Assembly: GCA_029204225.1 (NCBI GenBank)
Contig: CM055110.1
Span: forward strand, 19,760,410-19,824,409
Direction of reading: 5' to 3'
Source of the DNA: Diphasiastrum complanatum
Taxonomy: Eukaryota; Streptophyta; Lycopodiopsida; Lycopodiales; Lycopodiaceae
DNA length: 64,000 bases
This document shows, piece after piece, positions 11,344 to 22,518 of this stretch (position 1 is its first letter; every line of letters begins with the position of its first letter). The notes beneath the pieces were generated by a model. The model saw only the letters and a program-made list of their open reading frames with translations, did no database searches and was not told the origin of the DNA. The position numbers and the translations under genes were made by a program.

Positions 11344-12553
11344 CTAGCACCTTATTAGGATCAAAGAATATTGGGGGGGGGGATTGTCCCACTTGGTTTC
11401 AATCCCCATTAAATGCTCCAAGTCCCGGGCGTAAGTGGCTGCCGTGTGGACTGTTGGATCAAGGCAGTTGAAATACTTACTTGCAAATAGGGTGAGAGCC
11501 CTTCGGGCGTCTACCATATCCCAACCATGCTCTGATGAAACTCTTGGCCAATTGAAGTTCTGGATGGTGATCTTGTCCAGAGGGGTGCCGCATTCCACCC
11601 ATTTGGATCGTCGTGTGTATGGCAGGAAGTGCGCATTCACCCGTAATTGTTGAGGACTTGTCACATAGGCCCTGATTCGCAGGGTCTCGTTCAAAGAGCT
11701 GCTGGAGCCGCTCTGGTTGTGGTTGGAGGGCGGGTATTGCTTGCAGGTCGTTGTCTTTTATTCTCTGCAGATATGGTGTGCGAGCCTCTTGATGAGGAGG
11801 CTTGTCCTTCCTTGTGGCTATGACTGGAACTAGCGTCTATGCCTTGGTCCCGTGTTTCAGCACCCGCATCATCTAGTCCTTGGTCTTGGCCTTTGGACCC
11901 TTGATCTTGACTTATCACCTCTGCTGCTTGTTGGCCTTGGTCCTGGCTAGTGCTTGTCTGTGCAACATCAAAAACAGGTGACGGTGGAATCACCACTTGG
12001 GTTGGTTGGGTCTTCTTCTCCATGTACTGCTGGCAAGCCTTGAGGGCTTGTTTGGCCTGGGCGAGCTCGTGAGTTGCGCTTGCCCAGTACTTGTCGAACT
12101 CTGCCTGGTAGATGTTCAACGCTTGGTTATATACCTGCACCTGACGCCTGAAGAGATTCATCTCTGTTTGAGAGAGCGGCCTAGCCAGACGAGTTTTTTG
12201 CTTTGTAATGCTTTCACTTCCGCCCCCAGACGCGTATTCTTTGCTTCATAAATTTGTAGTTGCGCCTGGAGGGGAGCAAGTCGTTGGGACGCTTTGGACT
12301 GAAGCTCTCGCACCTTCGTGGAAATATCTGTTAGCACTTTGGAGAGGCTCTGGATATATTGGTTTAGGCCATCCTCCTTCTGCTGCAGCTTGGCAATCTC
12401 CCGGTGCCAGTCTTGTTCATGTTGTTGAGATATAAGAAGCTCTTGCTGCAGCTTCGTGAGTTCCGGTCGCAGCTGGGTGTTGCTCGTCGCCAAGTGGAGT
12501 ACTCGGTTTCTGATAATAAGCAGCTCTGCTGATAAGCAGTAGCGCAATAACAA
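11344..12553 (-). pseudogene. Coiled-coil ORF, frame-broken, minus strand
   Basis: Three consecutive minus-strand frames read as one protein with frame changes at about 12,159 and 11,692. The first part (12,553-12,158) is a strong coiled coil, with heptad-like LTKLQQELLISQQ and VRELQSKASQRLAPLQAQLQ. The second (12,161-11,691) continues it (QAEFDKYWASATHELAQAKQ) and then becomes a Gln/Asp/Ser-rich linker with repeated QDQG. The third (11,694-11,344, no ATG of its own) is more globular (PRVSSEHGWDMVDARRALTL). No catalytic motif is present. An ORF with a coiled coil just before an LTR recalls the env-like or accessory ORFs of some plant retroelements, but homology is not shown. A host gene fragment is the alternative. 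Confidence 0.5.
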
Positions 12554-12611
12554 TATCTAAAACAACTCTAAGAAGTGAGCTAGAATGCTCAGGAGTGTTC
12601 AAGCTCGTAGG

Positions 12612-12717
<106 letters not shown>

Positions 12718-12955
12718 AACTATCAAATGCTTCTTCTGATTGATTCTAATCATGAAACTATATGAATATGAACAACTATTTATACTAAGAAATTAGGTCG
12801 TCAATTGTGATTGCCAATTGGCTGGTGTCCGTTGGCATCTATCTGATTCCTTGTCATTGATTGCTGATAAGCGGTGGAAATTGGCCGTAGATCGTCTGTC
12901 TGCATAAATGAACTAGACTGTCACTTCTGCAGAAATGAACCAAAATAGCCACAAG

Positions 12956-12985
12956 CGACACTGTCGCAAAAAGGCGACAGTGTCG
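12956..12985. repeat. Perfect 12-bp hairpin with 6-nt loop
   Basis: CGACACTGTCGC at 12956-12967 and GCGACAGTGTCG at 12974-12985 are exact reverse complements separated by AAAAAG. Each arm is itself almost palindromic. GCGAAAAA and GCGACAC words recur for the next 200 bp. Confidence 0.85.
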
Positions 12986-13312
12986 GGATTTTGCGAAAAA
13001 TGCGAAAAAGCCGAAGGTGCCCTTAAATCTCATTTAGGGTTGCTCCACACTTTGCCAGAGTCATTTCCTTAACATTTGAGGCACTTAGAAAAATGCGACA
13101 CTACATATTTACACGAGATTTTTGTCAAGAAAAAAAATGCGAAAAAGACGACACTGCATTTTTACAAGGGATTTCTGACAAGCAAAAAATGTGACACCGT
13201 TTCAAACTCCGTGTATTTCTATAGACTGTGTAAAAACACTTGTAATTCTGCAGACTGTATAAAACACGAAAAAATCCACATAACTGAATAAACAATGGAT
13301 GAAGATTAAAAC

Positions 13313-13344
13313 CGATTAGTCGATTAGTAAGAAGGAGAATAATC
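13313..13344. repeat. 32-bp direct repeat, left copy, bounding the copia nest
   Basis: This 32-mer (two CGATTAGT words, then AAGAAGGAGAATAATC) recurs at 23,469-23,500 in the same orientation with one mismatch. Here it overlaps the end of the copia pol frame on the minus strand. Confidence 0.85.
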
Positions 13345-13985
13345 TTTGATCTTCAAACTAAGTTCTACTCATAATCTTTTGTGTGTATCCAAACTTAATG
13401 CTTTGGTAAAAATATTTGCTGTCATATCTTGAGTTCTATAGTACTGCAATCTGACCTCTTCGTTGAGAACTTTGCTTAAGACGAAATGATACTTCAGTTC
13501 AATGTGCTTACTCGTAGAATGAAATCTAGGGTTGGCTGATAAAACAATGGCACTTGATTATCACAAAATAATGTTGGCGGTGCATATTGATTCAGACCGA
13601 TATCTGAGAGTAAATTCCTCAACCAAATTGCTTCCTTTGTAGCTTGAGAGACTGCAATATACTCTGATTCAGTGGAAAATAGAGCTATTGAAGATTGTTG
13701 GTGACTGTTCCAAAAAATTGGACCATTGTTGAGGAAGAATGTAAATCCGGAAGTAGATTTATGAGTGTCTACATCTTATGCCCAACTGAGTAAATTGAGT
13801 TTGTCATTGCCAACTGCTTCATAACAAATGCAAAAATCCATAGTAGCTCAAAGATATCTCATGACTTTGATAAGAGCTTTCCACACATAAACTGACTGAG
13901 AGAGATGACTGCAAAAGCTATGTCTGGCCTAATATAGATCATTGTGTGCTAGACTAATAATAACTCGCTAAGAACAGATTACCAG
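13345..13985 (-). pseudogene. Copia element A: RT C-terminus and RNase H remnant
   Basis: Read on the minus strand, decayed frames give MIYIRPDIAFAVISLSQFM (end of copia RT), then KSTSGFTFFLNN, ALFSTESEYIA, TLFCDNQSAIVLSANPRFHS and TKALS, the standard copia RNase H series. In-frame stops and shifts are present. It matches the equivalent part of element B at 14.7-15.3 kb but is a separate copy, disconnected from its own gag/protease at 22.5-23.5 kb by the insertion of elements B and C. Confidence 0.75.
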
Positions 13986-14668
13986 ATTGAGCAACAATAA
14001 AAGTTAGATAGAATGAAGATTAAGCATAACAATATTGACACAAATTTGAACGCAGGACAAAGAGCTATTATCAGATTAACTATAACAAAATATAAATGTC
14101 AATGATGCGGTAGGGCACAAGACAATAGTGGACAAAATCGTGTGCTCTACAAAGCTATTTCAATCTGTAAAAGAAATGAACCTATTACTGACAATAAATA
14201 ATCAATGCGCAGGGCATCTACTTCGTCTATATCTCTAACAAGTTTCTGATGCTATATTTACACACTTGTTCTCTTGATCTCTCTCATCAACCTCAATACG
14301 CAAATGGTATTCAATATATATATATATAATATTACAGGTGTGTAGATGAAGAAAGTACAAAGTGAATGTGCTGTCTGTAGGAGATCGTGGGTGGCTGTTG
14401 TCGTTGTCAAGTCTGTTAGCACAATTGCATGGGGTGAGCATGAAAAGGGCCGTGATGTCAGCTTTTGTTGAGATGAACATTGGTGATGATTTCACCTTTT
14501 CTTTGCTTGTGAGAATTTACTTGTATTTATGCAGACAGTCGCGTTTTATTCGTCTGTCTTATTTTACATGTAAATATTCAGACTGTGCAACAACGTGAGT
14601 AAAAATACAGCATGAATGGAGGCAAATTAAAACGGGATTTAGGAGAGTAGAGGAGATAAATTCAACAA
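13985..14668 (-). mobile_element. Copia element B: 3' LTR
   Basis: On the minus strand a purine tract (TTAAGGGGAG) just after the pol frame is followed by TGTTGAATTTATCTCC, the LTR start, at 14,668. The left boundary near 13,985 is estimated from where element A's RT sequence resumes. An (AT)n tract lies at about 14,315. The segment resembles the copia LTR fragments at 9.66 and 43.3 kb. Confidence 0.55.
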
Positions 14669-14674
14669 CTCCCC

Positions 14675-17600
14675 TTAATCTGGATCCGTGAATACCTTGA
14701 TCTTCAGACTAAGCAATGCACAAAATTTGTTGTGTGCATTAACACTTAATGCTTTCGTGAATATATCTGCAACCATGTTTTGCGTTCTGCAGTACATTAA
14801 GCTCACCTCCTTGTTGAGAACCTTGCCCCTGATGTAGTGATATATGATTTCAATGTGCTTACTCCTCGAGTGAAATCTAGGATTGGCCGATAAGGCAATA
14901 GCACTCTGATTATCACAGAATAAAATAAGTAGGACTGTATTGATACAGATTAATGTCTGATAGTAAATTTTCAACCAAAACGCTTTCTTAATAGATTAAT
15001 AGATTGAGAAGCAGCAATGTATTTTGCTTCTGTAGAAGAAAGTGCGATAGAGGTTTGCTTACGATTGTTCCATGAGATAGGACTGTTGTTGAAGAAGAAC
15101 GTAAATCCAGATGTGGACTTACGATTGTCTACATCTACTCCCCAGCTTGCATCATAATATCTACTGAGTTGATGAAGATTGTCGTTGCTGACATCTCCAT
15201 AGCAGATGCACTGGTCCATGGTAGCTCAAATATATCTCATGACTCTTATGAGATTCTTCTAATGGGTAATGCCAAGATTAGTCATATATTGGTTGAGTGA
15301 GCTTATTGTAAAAGAGATATCTGGTCTTGTACAGACCATTGCGTACATGAGAGATCCAAGTATCAATCGATAAGGATACTCTTTCATCTGCTCCTCTTCG
15401 TGTTTGATTTGGGGACATTGGTCCTTTGACAAATTCAGGTCTTAGATTGTATCTGTTAAGAACATTGTGAAGATACCTTTGCTGAGTGATGTAAATCAGT
15501 CATCTCGCTCTATCTCTGTGGATTTGAATGCTTAGACAGAAGTGAGCTTCACCCAGATCAGTCATGTCGAACTCTGAAAACAACATCTACTTAGAATCCT
15601 TTACCAAATTGGTATTGTTGTTGAAGAGCAACGTATCATCCACATATAAGGTGATGATAATGAAGGATTATTGCACTGAATTGGAATAGACGTTGTAATC
15701 AGCAGTGCTTGGTTTGAATCCTTGTTCGATGAGGAATGTGTTGATCCTCTAAAACCAAGCTCTAGCAAACTGTTTCAAGCTATAAAGTGCTTTGTGAAGT
15801 TTACAAACATGATCTTTCATACCTTCTAGAACGTATCATTTGGACTGGATCATGTAGATATCTTCTTGTATAACTCCATTCAGATAGGTTGTTTGTAGAT
15901 CAAGTTGATGTACTTCGAGGTCGGCAGCTATAGCATAAGACATGAGCATTCAGGTCGACATTCCTCTACTAGACTGAAAATCTCGCTGTAGTCGACATTC
16001 GGGATCTGAGTGAATCCTCGTGCTACCAGTCTTGCCTTCCTTCGATCAATTGCTCCATTGGCATTGTATTTGATCTTGAAGATCCATTTGCAATCAATGA
16101 TATTGTAGCCAATAGGAGCTTCGACTAGTGACCACGCCTGGTTCTTGATCAGAGAAGAATACTTTCTGTCCATAGCTTCTCTCCAGAGATCAGAGTCTGG
16201 TTGGTTGAGTGCCTCTTTGACTGTCGTCGGTTCCTATATCAAGAGACATGCAGACTCATGAGTATACCTTCTGGGCTGTGTGCGCACTCGACTTGATCTT
16301 CTGGGAGGATTCAACTGATGAACCACTCCTGGGACTTGTTGCTGGGTAGCAGCAACGTCTTCGTCTGATTCGTTGTCACGAAGTGGGTCAACAATAGACA
16401 CGCTTGAGCCAAAAGCTCGGACAGTCGTATCAATGGTAGGTGATGAAGGTTCTTCTCGAGCGATATCCTTGCCTTTGATGTCGACGAACTGATCCTCGAT
16501 AAAGACTGTATCTTGACTATACAAGATTTGCTGGGTATCAAGATCATACAGCTTGTATGTATTATTAGATGAAGTATATCCAATCAGGATGGTCTTGAGA
16601 CCTTGGAAGTCCAATTTCTTTCTCGTGTCTTTTGGGATCTGCGCGTAGGCTCACACACTCTTAGGTTCTTCACAGAAGGCTTAGAGCCTGTCCACACCTC
16701 GTGGGGTGTCTTGTCTGAGAGGGCCTTGGTGTTCTGGACGTAAGCTACAGTGGAGACAACTTCAGCCCAAAATCTCTTGGGAAACTTTGCATGCGCTAGC
16801 ATACATTTGGCAGATTCAACCAGGGTACGGTTCTTCCTCTCGACTGTAAGGAGTGATGAATTGCTGTTCAATGCCTTGGCTTTGGCAGTACTCCTTAAAC
16901 TCGATAGAGATATATTCTCTACCATTGTCTGATCTTAGAGCCTTGATCGTCCTTCCAGTCTCCTTCTCTACATGCTCCTTGAAGATTCTGAAGCAGTTGA
17001 AGACTTATGATTTCTTCTTTATAAAACACACGACAATCCTTCTAGAGAATTCATCAATAAAAGTTATAAATTGCTTTGCATCCTTTAGCGAAGGATTTTT
17101 CATCGGGCTACAAATGTCTGAATGTACAACGTCTAGCAATCCTCTAGCAATATGTTGATGGCTTGATTTAAATGGTTTCCTAGTCTGTTTACCAACTAGA
17201 CAGTCTTGACAGACAGGTAACTCGACTTTATCACGAGGATAGTCGAGATCAAGAACAATAGATTGTCTAGACATTTGTTGTATAGCAGCATGATTCAAGT
17301 GACCAAGTCTATAATGCCAAAGGAAACTTTTATTTGCATGAATAGAAGTACTGAACGTCTGACTAGAGACAGAAAAGCAATGACTTAATTTATTCATGTC
17401 TCTTTCCGAGTGCTAGGATCTTGCATGTCCTATCAACTACTTTGCATTGATCACATTCGAATTCTACTTTATGTCCTTGATCTGTGATTCTGCTCACAGA
17501 GAGCAGATTCGTAGACAAATTTGGTGCATACAGGACTTTAGAAAGTAGTTTAGATTGATCATTTGCAAAGCTTAATCTCACAGTACCTTCACCTTTAATA

Positions 17601-17770
17601 GTTTGTGTGCTATTGTCGCCAAGGTGAACATATTTCTGGGTACTGTAAGGTGTATAGGACTCGAAACAGCCAATGAGGCTGGTCATGTACTGAGTGGCTC
17701 CAGAATCCAAGAACCAAGAACTGTCGCCAGATGCTCCGTTGGAATGACAAAGTGGAGCCACAGTCCACGC
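14675..17770 (-). pseudogene. Copia element B: protease, integrase, RT, RNase H remnant
   Basis: The order on the minus strand is that of Ty1/copia. Protease region: WFLDSGATQYMTS (17.7 kb). Integrase zinc region: HYRLGHLNHAAIQ...CQDCLVGKQ. Integrase core: DVVHSDICSPM and ERKNRTLVESAKCMLAHAKF (17.3-16.6 kb). Integrase C-terminus: YKLYDLDTQQILYSQDTVF. RT start: WSLVEAPIGYNIIDCKWIFK and ARLVARGFTQIPNVDYSEIF (16.2-15.9 kb). RNase H: KSTSGFTFFFNN, ALSSTEAKYIAAS, LFCDNQSAIALSANPRFHSR (15.2-14.7 kb). Frameshifts and stops separate these blocks, most densely in the RT between 15.25 and 15.9 kb. Gag is missing. The element lies inside element A. Confidence 0.85.
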
Positions 17771-18029
17771 TCAAAGAAATCCCATGAGTAAAAGTGAAAC
17801 TTTATTCAAAGTGGATATAAGTTGAAAATGTCCAAGTGTATAATGTCCCCTGGTACCAGCCCCTTTGCGGGTAAGGGAGAACACTTGGATTCGTGGGCGG
17901 CTAGGTGTCTGGGGACGGGATCCCGGAACGTGGCTCATGGAAGGGGCAAAAGGCTCCATGATTTTGGTGCAACCTATGAACCATAAAGGTTAAGTTGTAT
18001 TCGTTGAAGGCCCACCGAATTCCTACAAC
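17771..18029. other. Unassigned ~260-bp segment between copia B and copia A
   Basis: This GC-richer segment (GGTACCAGCCCC, GGGACGGGATCCCGG) is neither copia pol nor LTR by eye and sits exactly at the junction of B's protease and A's integrase. It could be a short interspersed element, filler DNA or the decayed end of B. No tRNA-like A or B box was recognised. Confidence 0.4.
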
Positions 18030-18174
18030 AGCTATGACAGACATGGAGATCGACCTTACCAAAAGGATAATCGAGATCAAGAACCATGGATTGTCTGGAC
18101 ATGTTCAAAATAGATGAATATTCAAGTGTCCTAAGCGATGATGCCATAGTAATGCTTTATTTATTAGAATAGAG
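18030..18174 (-). pseudogene. Copia element A: integrase zinc-region fragment
   Basis: The segment (GACAGACATGGAGATCGACC, GATAATCGAGATCAAGAACC, GGATTGTCTGGACATG) aligns with element B's integrase at about 17,205-17,290. It is cut at 18,174 by insertion of element C and resumes beyond 22,518. Confidence 0.65.
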
Positions 18175-18875
18175 TGTGAAAGTACTGTACTTTAGGACCA
18201 TAAATGGATCTACAAAAGATCCACAAGAGTGATTGCATGCTTGCTTAACAATCTATCAAAAAACTAGACACAAAAAAGTTGATCTAGATTGGCAATTTGA
18301 CAAACAACAAGCATTAACAATCAAAAGCATTAATAAACATTGAAATCCGAGCCCACACGTGTGTACTACAGTCTGTAGTACGGCCTTCAACCTGAGAAAC
18401 AAGTAGAAATTGATTTGGTTTCATTTGGATCACAAAAACTCAATGTACATAGTGAACTAGCTTGAGATTGCCAATGAGCTCCAAAAATTTTCTATCTTCT
18501 CACTATGGAGAGAGGGAATACATAGCAAATTCGACTTCCTTCTTGAAGTTAGGTGGATTTCCAGCATGTAATAAGGAAGTTAACTCACTCTCCTTGACCT
18601 AAAATGAAACCCTAGTCTATTTCCTAGAGTTATGCTTGGTAGGTAGCTAGTTGGTCAAATTTTCACCTTAAACTTAGGTGTAGGTCCTATAAAGTAGGGA
18701 TGACCACCAAATAGACATGAACAACTCTCTTGACTTGACCTAACCTACATTAGGATGGGTTTCCCACATGGCATCATGGCCTCACATGTGTGGGACCCAC
18801 TTGTGTACACAATTTACACTATTCTACATGGTTTTTTATCAAGCTAGATTTGCCAATTTTTGGCAATTCTTCACA
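18175..18875 (-). repeat. Element C 3' LTR
   Basis: 701 bp, TGT...ACA ends, near-identical to 21,818-22,518; the polypurine tract adjoins it at 18,876-18,885. Confidence 0.93.
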
Positions 18876-19083
18876 CTCCTCCTCAAATTTAGCTTGATCT
18901 ATCTACTCTCTTTCTAGATGAATGAATGATTTTAGAAGTGTCTAGAAAATCCAGCTACAAACAAGGAACTTTTGAGACTCCAATAGAGAATGATGTCCAT
19001 GAAGGATCTTTCACCACCTCTTAGAGGATCCCTTACAAGATGTTCCACAATTGTGTCTATATACATGTAGCACACTTCAAAAA

Positions 19084-21240
19084 CTAAACATCATGCCAAG
19101 CCATGGATTCCAAGGCATTTTGTGCACTTGAAGATACATCAATTAAAATATTAAGTGCATAAATAATGTTGCCAAAGAAAACTTGCCTTGCTTGATCCAT
19201 ATGATTGAGCCTTGATGGCTCCATCTTGATACTCAAGATTCTCCTTGGAGTCCTCGGGTCTTGAGCTTGATCCTCCACTTGACTTGACTCCAAAACATCA
19301 ATGAATTGAATAAGGTGGTGATCCAAAGGTGCTTCTTCAAGTTTACAAATCTTCCACTCTTGAAAGATCACATTTCCACCATTGACAAATTCTTTGGTGG
19401 AAAACAAGTAGATTCTACAATCTCTACTTGAAGAGCAAAACACTACCATTATTTCTATCATTGAAATAGGATAATATTTGGTCCTTACATTGGAATGATT
19501 ATGCACAAAGCATGTGGACACAAAGATTTCCAAAGCCAATGATGTTTCATCTTTTATGACTCTATTCAAACTACTACAAAAATAGTTATCGAATGAAATT
19601 GCTTTATCAACAGCAAATGTAGATTTCAAAGCATCCCATTTCATTGTCTTGTCATACAAAGTAATAAACACCATGAATCTTAAAGGTAAGAAACAAGTCA
19701 CCTCATGTCTACTACTACTTTCCAAAAAGTATTCAAAGATAGTAGACTCTCCAATGCTCACCACCCTTGCAAGATGCACACTTGAATGGACAATTCGCAT
19801 GCAATTTGATGACTCGGCCATTGTCATTGAGGACTCCCTTGGAACTCTCATGCTTTGAGGCTGATCCTTAAGATCTTCCTCCTTTTGATGCTCCTCCTCA
19901 ATGCAAGCAAGATCACACTTTGCCAAGATCTCCTCTTGAGTGATCTCCTCCTTTGCCAAGCTCATTCTTTCAAAAGCAACACTAGCTTCCAACTTAAACA
20001 ATCTTCCATGCATAAATCCCTTTGAAATGCAAACATCATTCTTCAAGATGAAAGAAACACCATGCTTAAAGTGGACATCCAAACCACTTTCTAAGAGTAA
20101 ACCAACACTAAGCATATTTTTGGTGATTGATGGTACATAAAGGACATTTTCTAAATCCATGCATTTTGAGGATTCTAGACACAAAGAGACGGTGCCAACA
20201 CCATCTATCCCACACTCTTCATCATTTTCAGTAAAGACAAACTTTTTAGCATCATTGAGAGAGTGTAAGGTTGAAAAAAAGTCATTTTCACAAGATATGT
20301 GGGAGCTAGCCCCACTCTCGATCCACCAATTGTCTCTTGAATTGCTATTGCTTGTCGGTGAGGATGTAGATGCCATCAAGAATACATCTACTTTATCATC
20401 CTCCTCCTTCTTTGCAAGGTTTCCTTGTTTGTCCTCCTCCACTTGTGCTCTTAGCCTCTTGTAGCATTCATATGCATAATGCCCCTTCCTTGCACAAAAG
20501 AAGCATTTCAGCTTTGACTTGTCCTTTGAGCTTGATGCATCATCCTCTTCTTTGGCCTCCTTTGGATGCTTCTTCTTTCCATTGGTCTTCTTTTTGCCCT
20601 TGAATGAGAAATTGGCTTTCTCATCACCATCCTGCAAAGACAAGGAACTCATCCTAGATTTTGCGTGGAGCATCCTACACTCTTCAGCCACTAATACACT
20701 GTGAAGTTTTTCTATAGTTGGCAAAGTGTCTTGGATGGCAAAACTTTGGACCAAATTTGCAAAGTCATCTCCTAGACCATTTAGGACAATTTGTACAAGC
20801 TCTCCATCATGAATCTTCTCTCCAATGGAAGCCAACTCCCTATTTAGAGACTTGATTCTGAGTACACATTCTTGTGCACTCTCCTCACTTCTCCTCATGC
20901 TTTGCAAAATTTGATTTCTAAGCATAAGAACTCTAGAAGTGTTGCTAGACTCATAGATTGATTTTAAAGACTCCCAAGCCACTTTAGCACTAGTACAAGT
21001 TGATACTTCTCTCAACAAATAATTGCTCACATTCATCTTCACACAATGAAGTGCAAGCCTAGATCTCTTCTTGTAACTAGCTAACTCCTGTGCACCTAGA
21101 GGTTCATCTTCATCTTCAATCAAGAACTCATAAAGGTCTTGAAGCACCAAGAGTGACTCCATCCTAACCTTCCAAATAGCGTAATTTGTAGAATTCAATC
21201 TCTCACTAGCTTCTAGAAGGTATGCTCTAGCAGATCCCAT
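19084..21240 (-). CDS. Element C Gag-protease-like polyprotein, 718 aa, RT-less
   Basis: The ATG at 21,240 (MGSARAYLLEASERL) fits copia Gag starts better than an upstream TTG. Residues ~1-200 are a UBN2-type Gag (NSTNYAIWKVRME, WESLKSIYESSNTSRVLMLR). A Lys-rich stretch precedes a CCHC knuckle, CFFCARKGHYAYEC. The protease-like part has WWIESGASSHIS, in which the catalytic DSG Asp is Glu, followed by LENVLYVPSITKNMLSVG. The rest is unusual. The integrase zinc region and core are absent, RIYLFSTKEFVNGGNVIFQE resembles only the integrase C-terminal tail, and SSSAQNALESMAWHDV resembles the lead-in to RT, where the frame stops. No RT or RNase H. The frame is unbroken over 2.1 kb despite the losses, so Gag may still be made and the element mobilised in trans (inference). 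Confidence 0.85.
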   Translation of the reverse strand: MGSARAYLLEASERLNSTNYAIWKVRMESLLVLQDLYEFLIEDEDEPLGAQELASYKKRSRLALHCVKMNVSNYLLREVSTCTSAKVAWESLKSIYESSNTSRVLMLRNQILQSMRRSEESAQECVLRIKSLNRELASIGEKIHDGELVQIVLNGLGDDFANLVQSFAIQDTLPTIEKLHSVLVAEECRMLHAKSRMSSLSLQDGDEKANFSFKGKKKTNGKKKHPKEAKEEDDASSSKDKSKLKCFFCARKGHYAYECYKRLRAQVEEDKQGNLAKKEEDDKVDVFLMASTSSPTSNSNSRDNWWIESGASSHISCENDFFSTLHSLNDAKKFVFTENDEECGIDGVGTVSLCLESSKCMDLENVLYVPSITKNMLSVGLLLESGLDVHFKHGVSFILKNDVCISKGFMHGRLFKLEASVAFERMSLAKEEITQEEILAKCDLACIEEEHQKEEDLKDQPQSMRVPRESSMTMAESSNCMRIVHSSVHLARVVSIGESTIFEYFLESSSRHEVTCFLPLRFMVFITLYDKTMKWDALKSTFAVDKAISFDNYFCSSLNRVIKDETSLALEIFVSTCFVHNHSNVRTKYYPISMIEIMVVFCSSSRDCRIYLFSTKEFVNGGNVIFQEWKICKLEEAPLDHHLIQFIDVLESSQVEDQAQDPRTPRRILSIKMEPSRLNHMDQARQVFFGNIIYALNILIDVSSSAQNALESMAWHDV

Positions 21241-21817
21241 CTTACTAGTGACTTCTACAAACAAAAAATAGATTTGATTGACTTGGAACTCACAAAGGTC
21301 TCACACTTGCAGTGTTTCACTCAAATTTGATTTCTAATCCAAGAAATGGACTTATAATCACAGTTCTATCACTCCCTCACAAAGCTGGAATGAAGATAAG
21401 ATGAAGTGACTTAATCTCTTTCTTCCTTCTTGGTGTACTTTCAAGACCTGTTTTTAACCTTAATAGAACTTGAACTCAGCCTAGATTAATTAGATTCCGT
21501 GAAACAAATTCAAATCTAATCAATGGTAGATGATCTTGGTAGATTATCCTAGGATCTCCACCAAAAATTACACCAACAGCTCACAAATTGAATTTTTTTT
21601 AGATCAAATGAATATCATGCATTAAATGTAGGTTCAAAGATGCCCACACATGTGGACAGTACGGATTTGGACCCCTACCAAGTTTGGGATCAAATCTCCT
21701 CACCAAAATCAAGATTCTAGCTTGCCCTCTCAATACTAGTTTTTAGCACCAAAACTTGCTAAAAATGGATTTGCACTAGATCAATGGCTTATGCTCTTGT
21801 ACTTGGCTCTGATACCA

Positions 21818-22518
21818 TGTGAAAGTACTATACTTTAGGACCATAAATGGATCTACAAAAGATCCACAAGAGTGATTGCATGCTTGTTTAACAATCTATC
21901 AAAAAACTAGACACAAAAAAGTTGATCTAGATTGGCAATTTGACAAACAACAAGCATTAACAATCAAAAGCATTAATAAACATTGAAATCCGAGCCCACA
22001 TGTGTGTACTACAGTCTGTAGTACGGCCTTGAACCTGAGAAACAAGTAGAAATTGATTTGGTTTCATTTGGATCACAAAAACTCAATGTACATAGTGAAC
22101 TAGCTTGAGATTGCCAATGAGCTCCAAAAATTTTCTATCTTCTCACTATGGAGAGAGGGAATACATAGCAAATTCGACTTCCTTCTTGAAGTTAGGTGGA
22201 TTTCCAGCATGTAATAAGGAAATTAACTCACTCTCCTTGACCTAAAATGAAACCCTAGTCTATTTTCTAGAGTTATGCTTGGTAGGTAGCTAGTTGGTCA
22301 AATTTTCACCTTAAACTTAGGTGTAGGTCCTATAAAGTAGGGATGACCACCAAATAGACATGACCAACTCTCTTGACTTGGCCTAACCTACATTAGGATG
22401 GGTTTTTCACGTGGCATCATGGCCTCACATGTGTCGGACCCACTTGTGTACACAATTTACACTATTTTACATGGTTTTTGATCAAGCTAGATTTGTCAAT
22501 TTTTGACAATTCTTCACA
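21818..22518 (-). repeat. Element C 5' LTR
   Basis: 701 bp, followed on the minus strand by the Met-tRNA primer site at 21,801-21,817. Confidence 0.93.

Larger units (their letters stand above)
18175..22518 (-). mobile_element. Copia element C: complete non-autonomous LTR retrotransposon
   Basis: Both ends are 701-bp LTRs (18,175-18,875 and 21,818-22,518) with TGT...ACA termini. Next to the right LTR, on the minus strand, is the initiator-Met tRNA primer site TGGTATCAGAGCCAAGT (21,801-21,817). Next to the left LTR is the polypurine tract TGAGGAGGAG (18,876-18,885). The element is therefore on the minus strand. Flanking 5-mers, read on that strand, are CTCTG and CTCTA, a target duplication with one difference. 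By eye I count about 17 LTR differences, mostly transitions, roughly 2.4 percent, so it is the youngest element here. It splits copia element A. Internal coding capacity is one long frame without RT. Confidence 0.92.

Noticed and set aside
17891-18000. Possible SINE or tRNA gene in the GC-rich orphan segment
   Set aside because: No convincing A and B boxes or cloverleaf could be drawn by eye.
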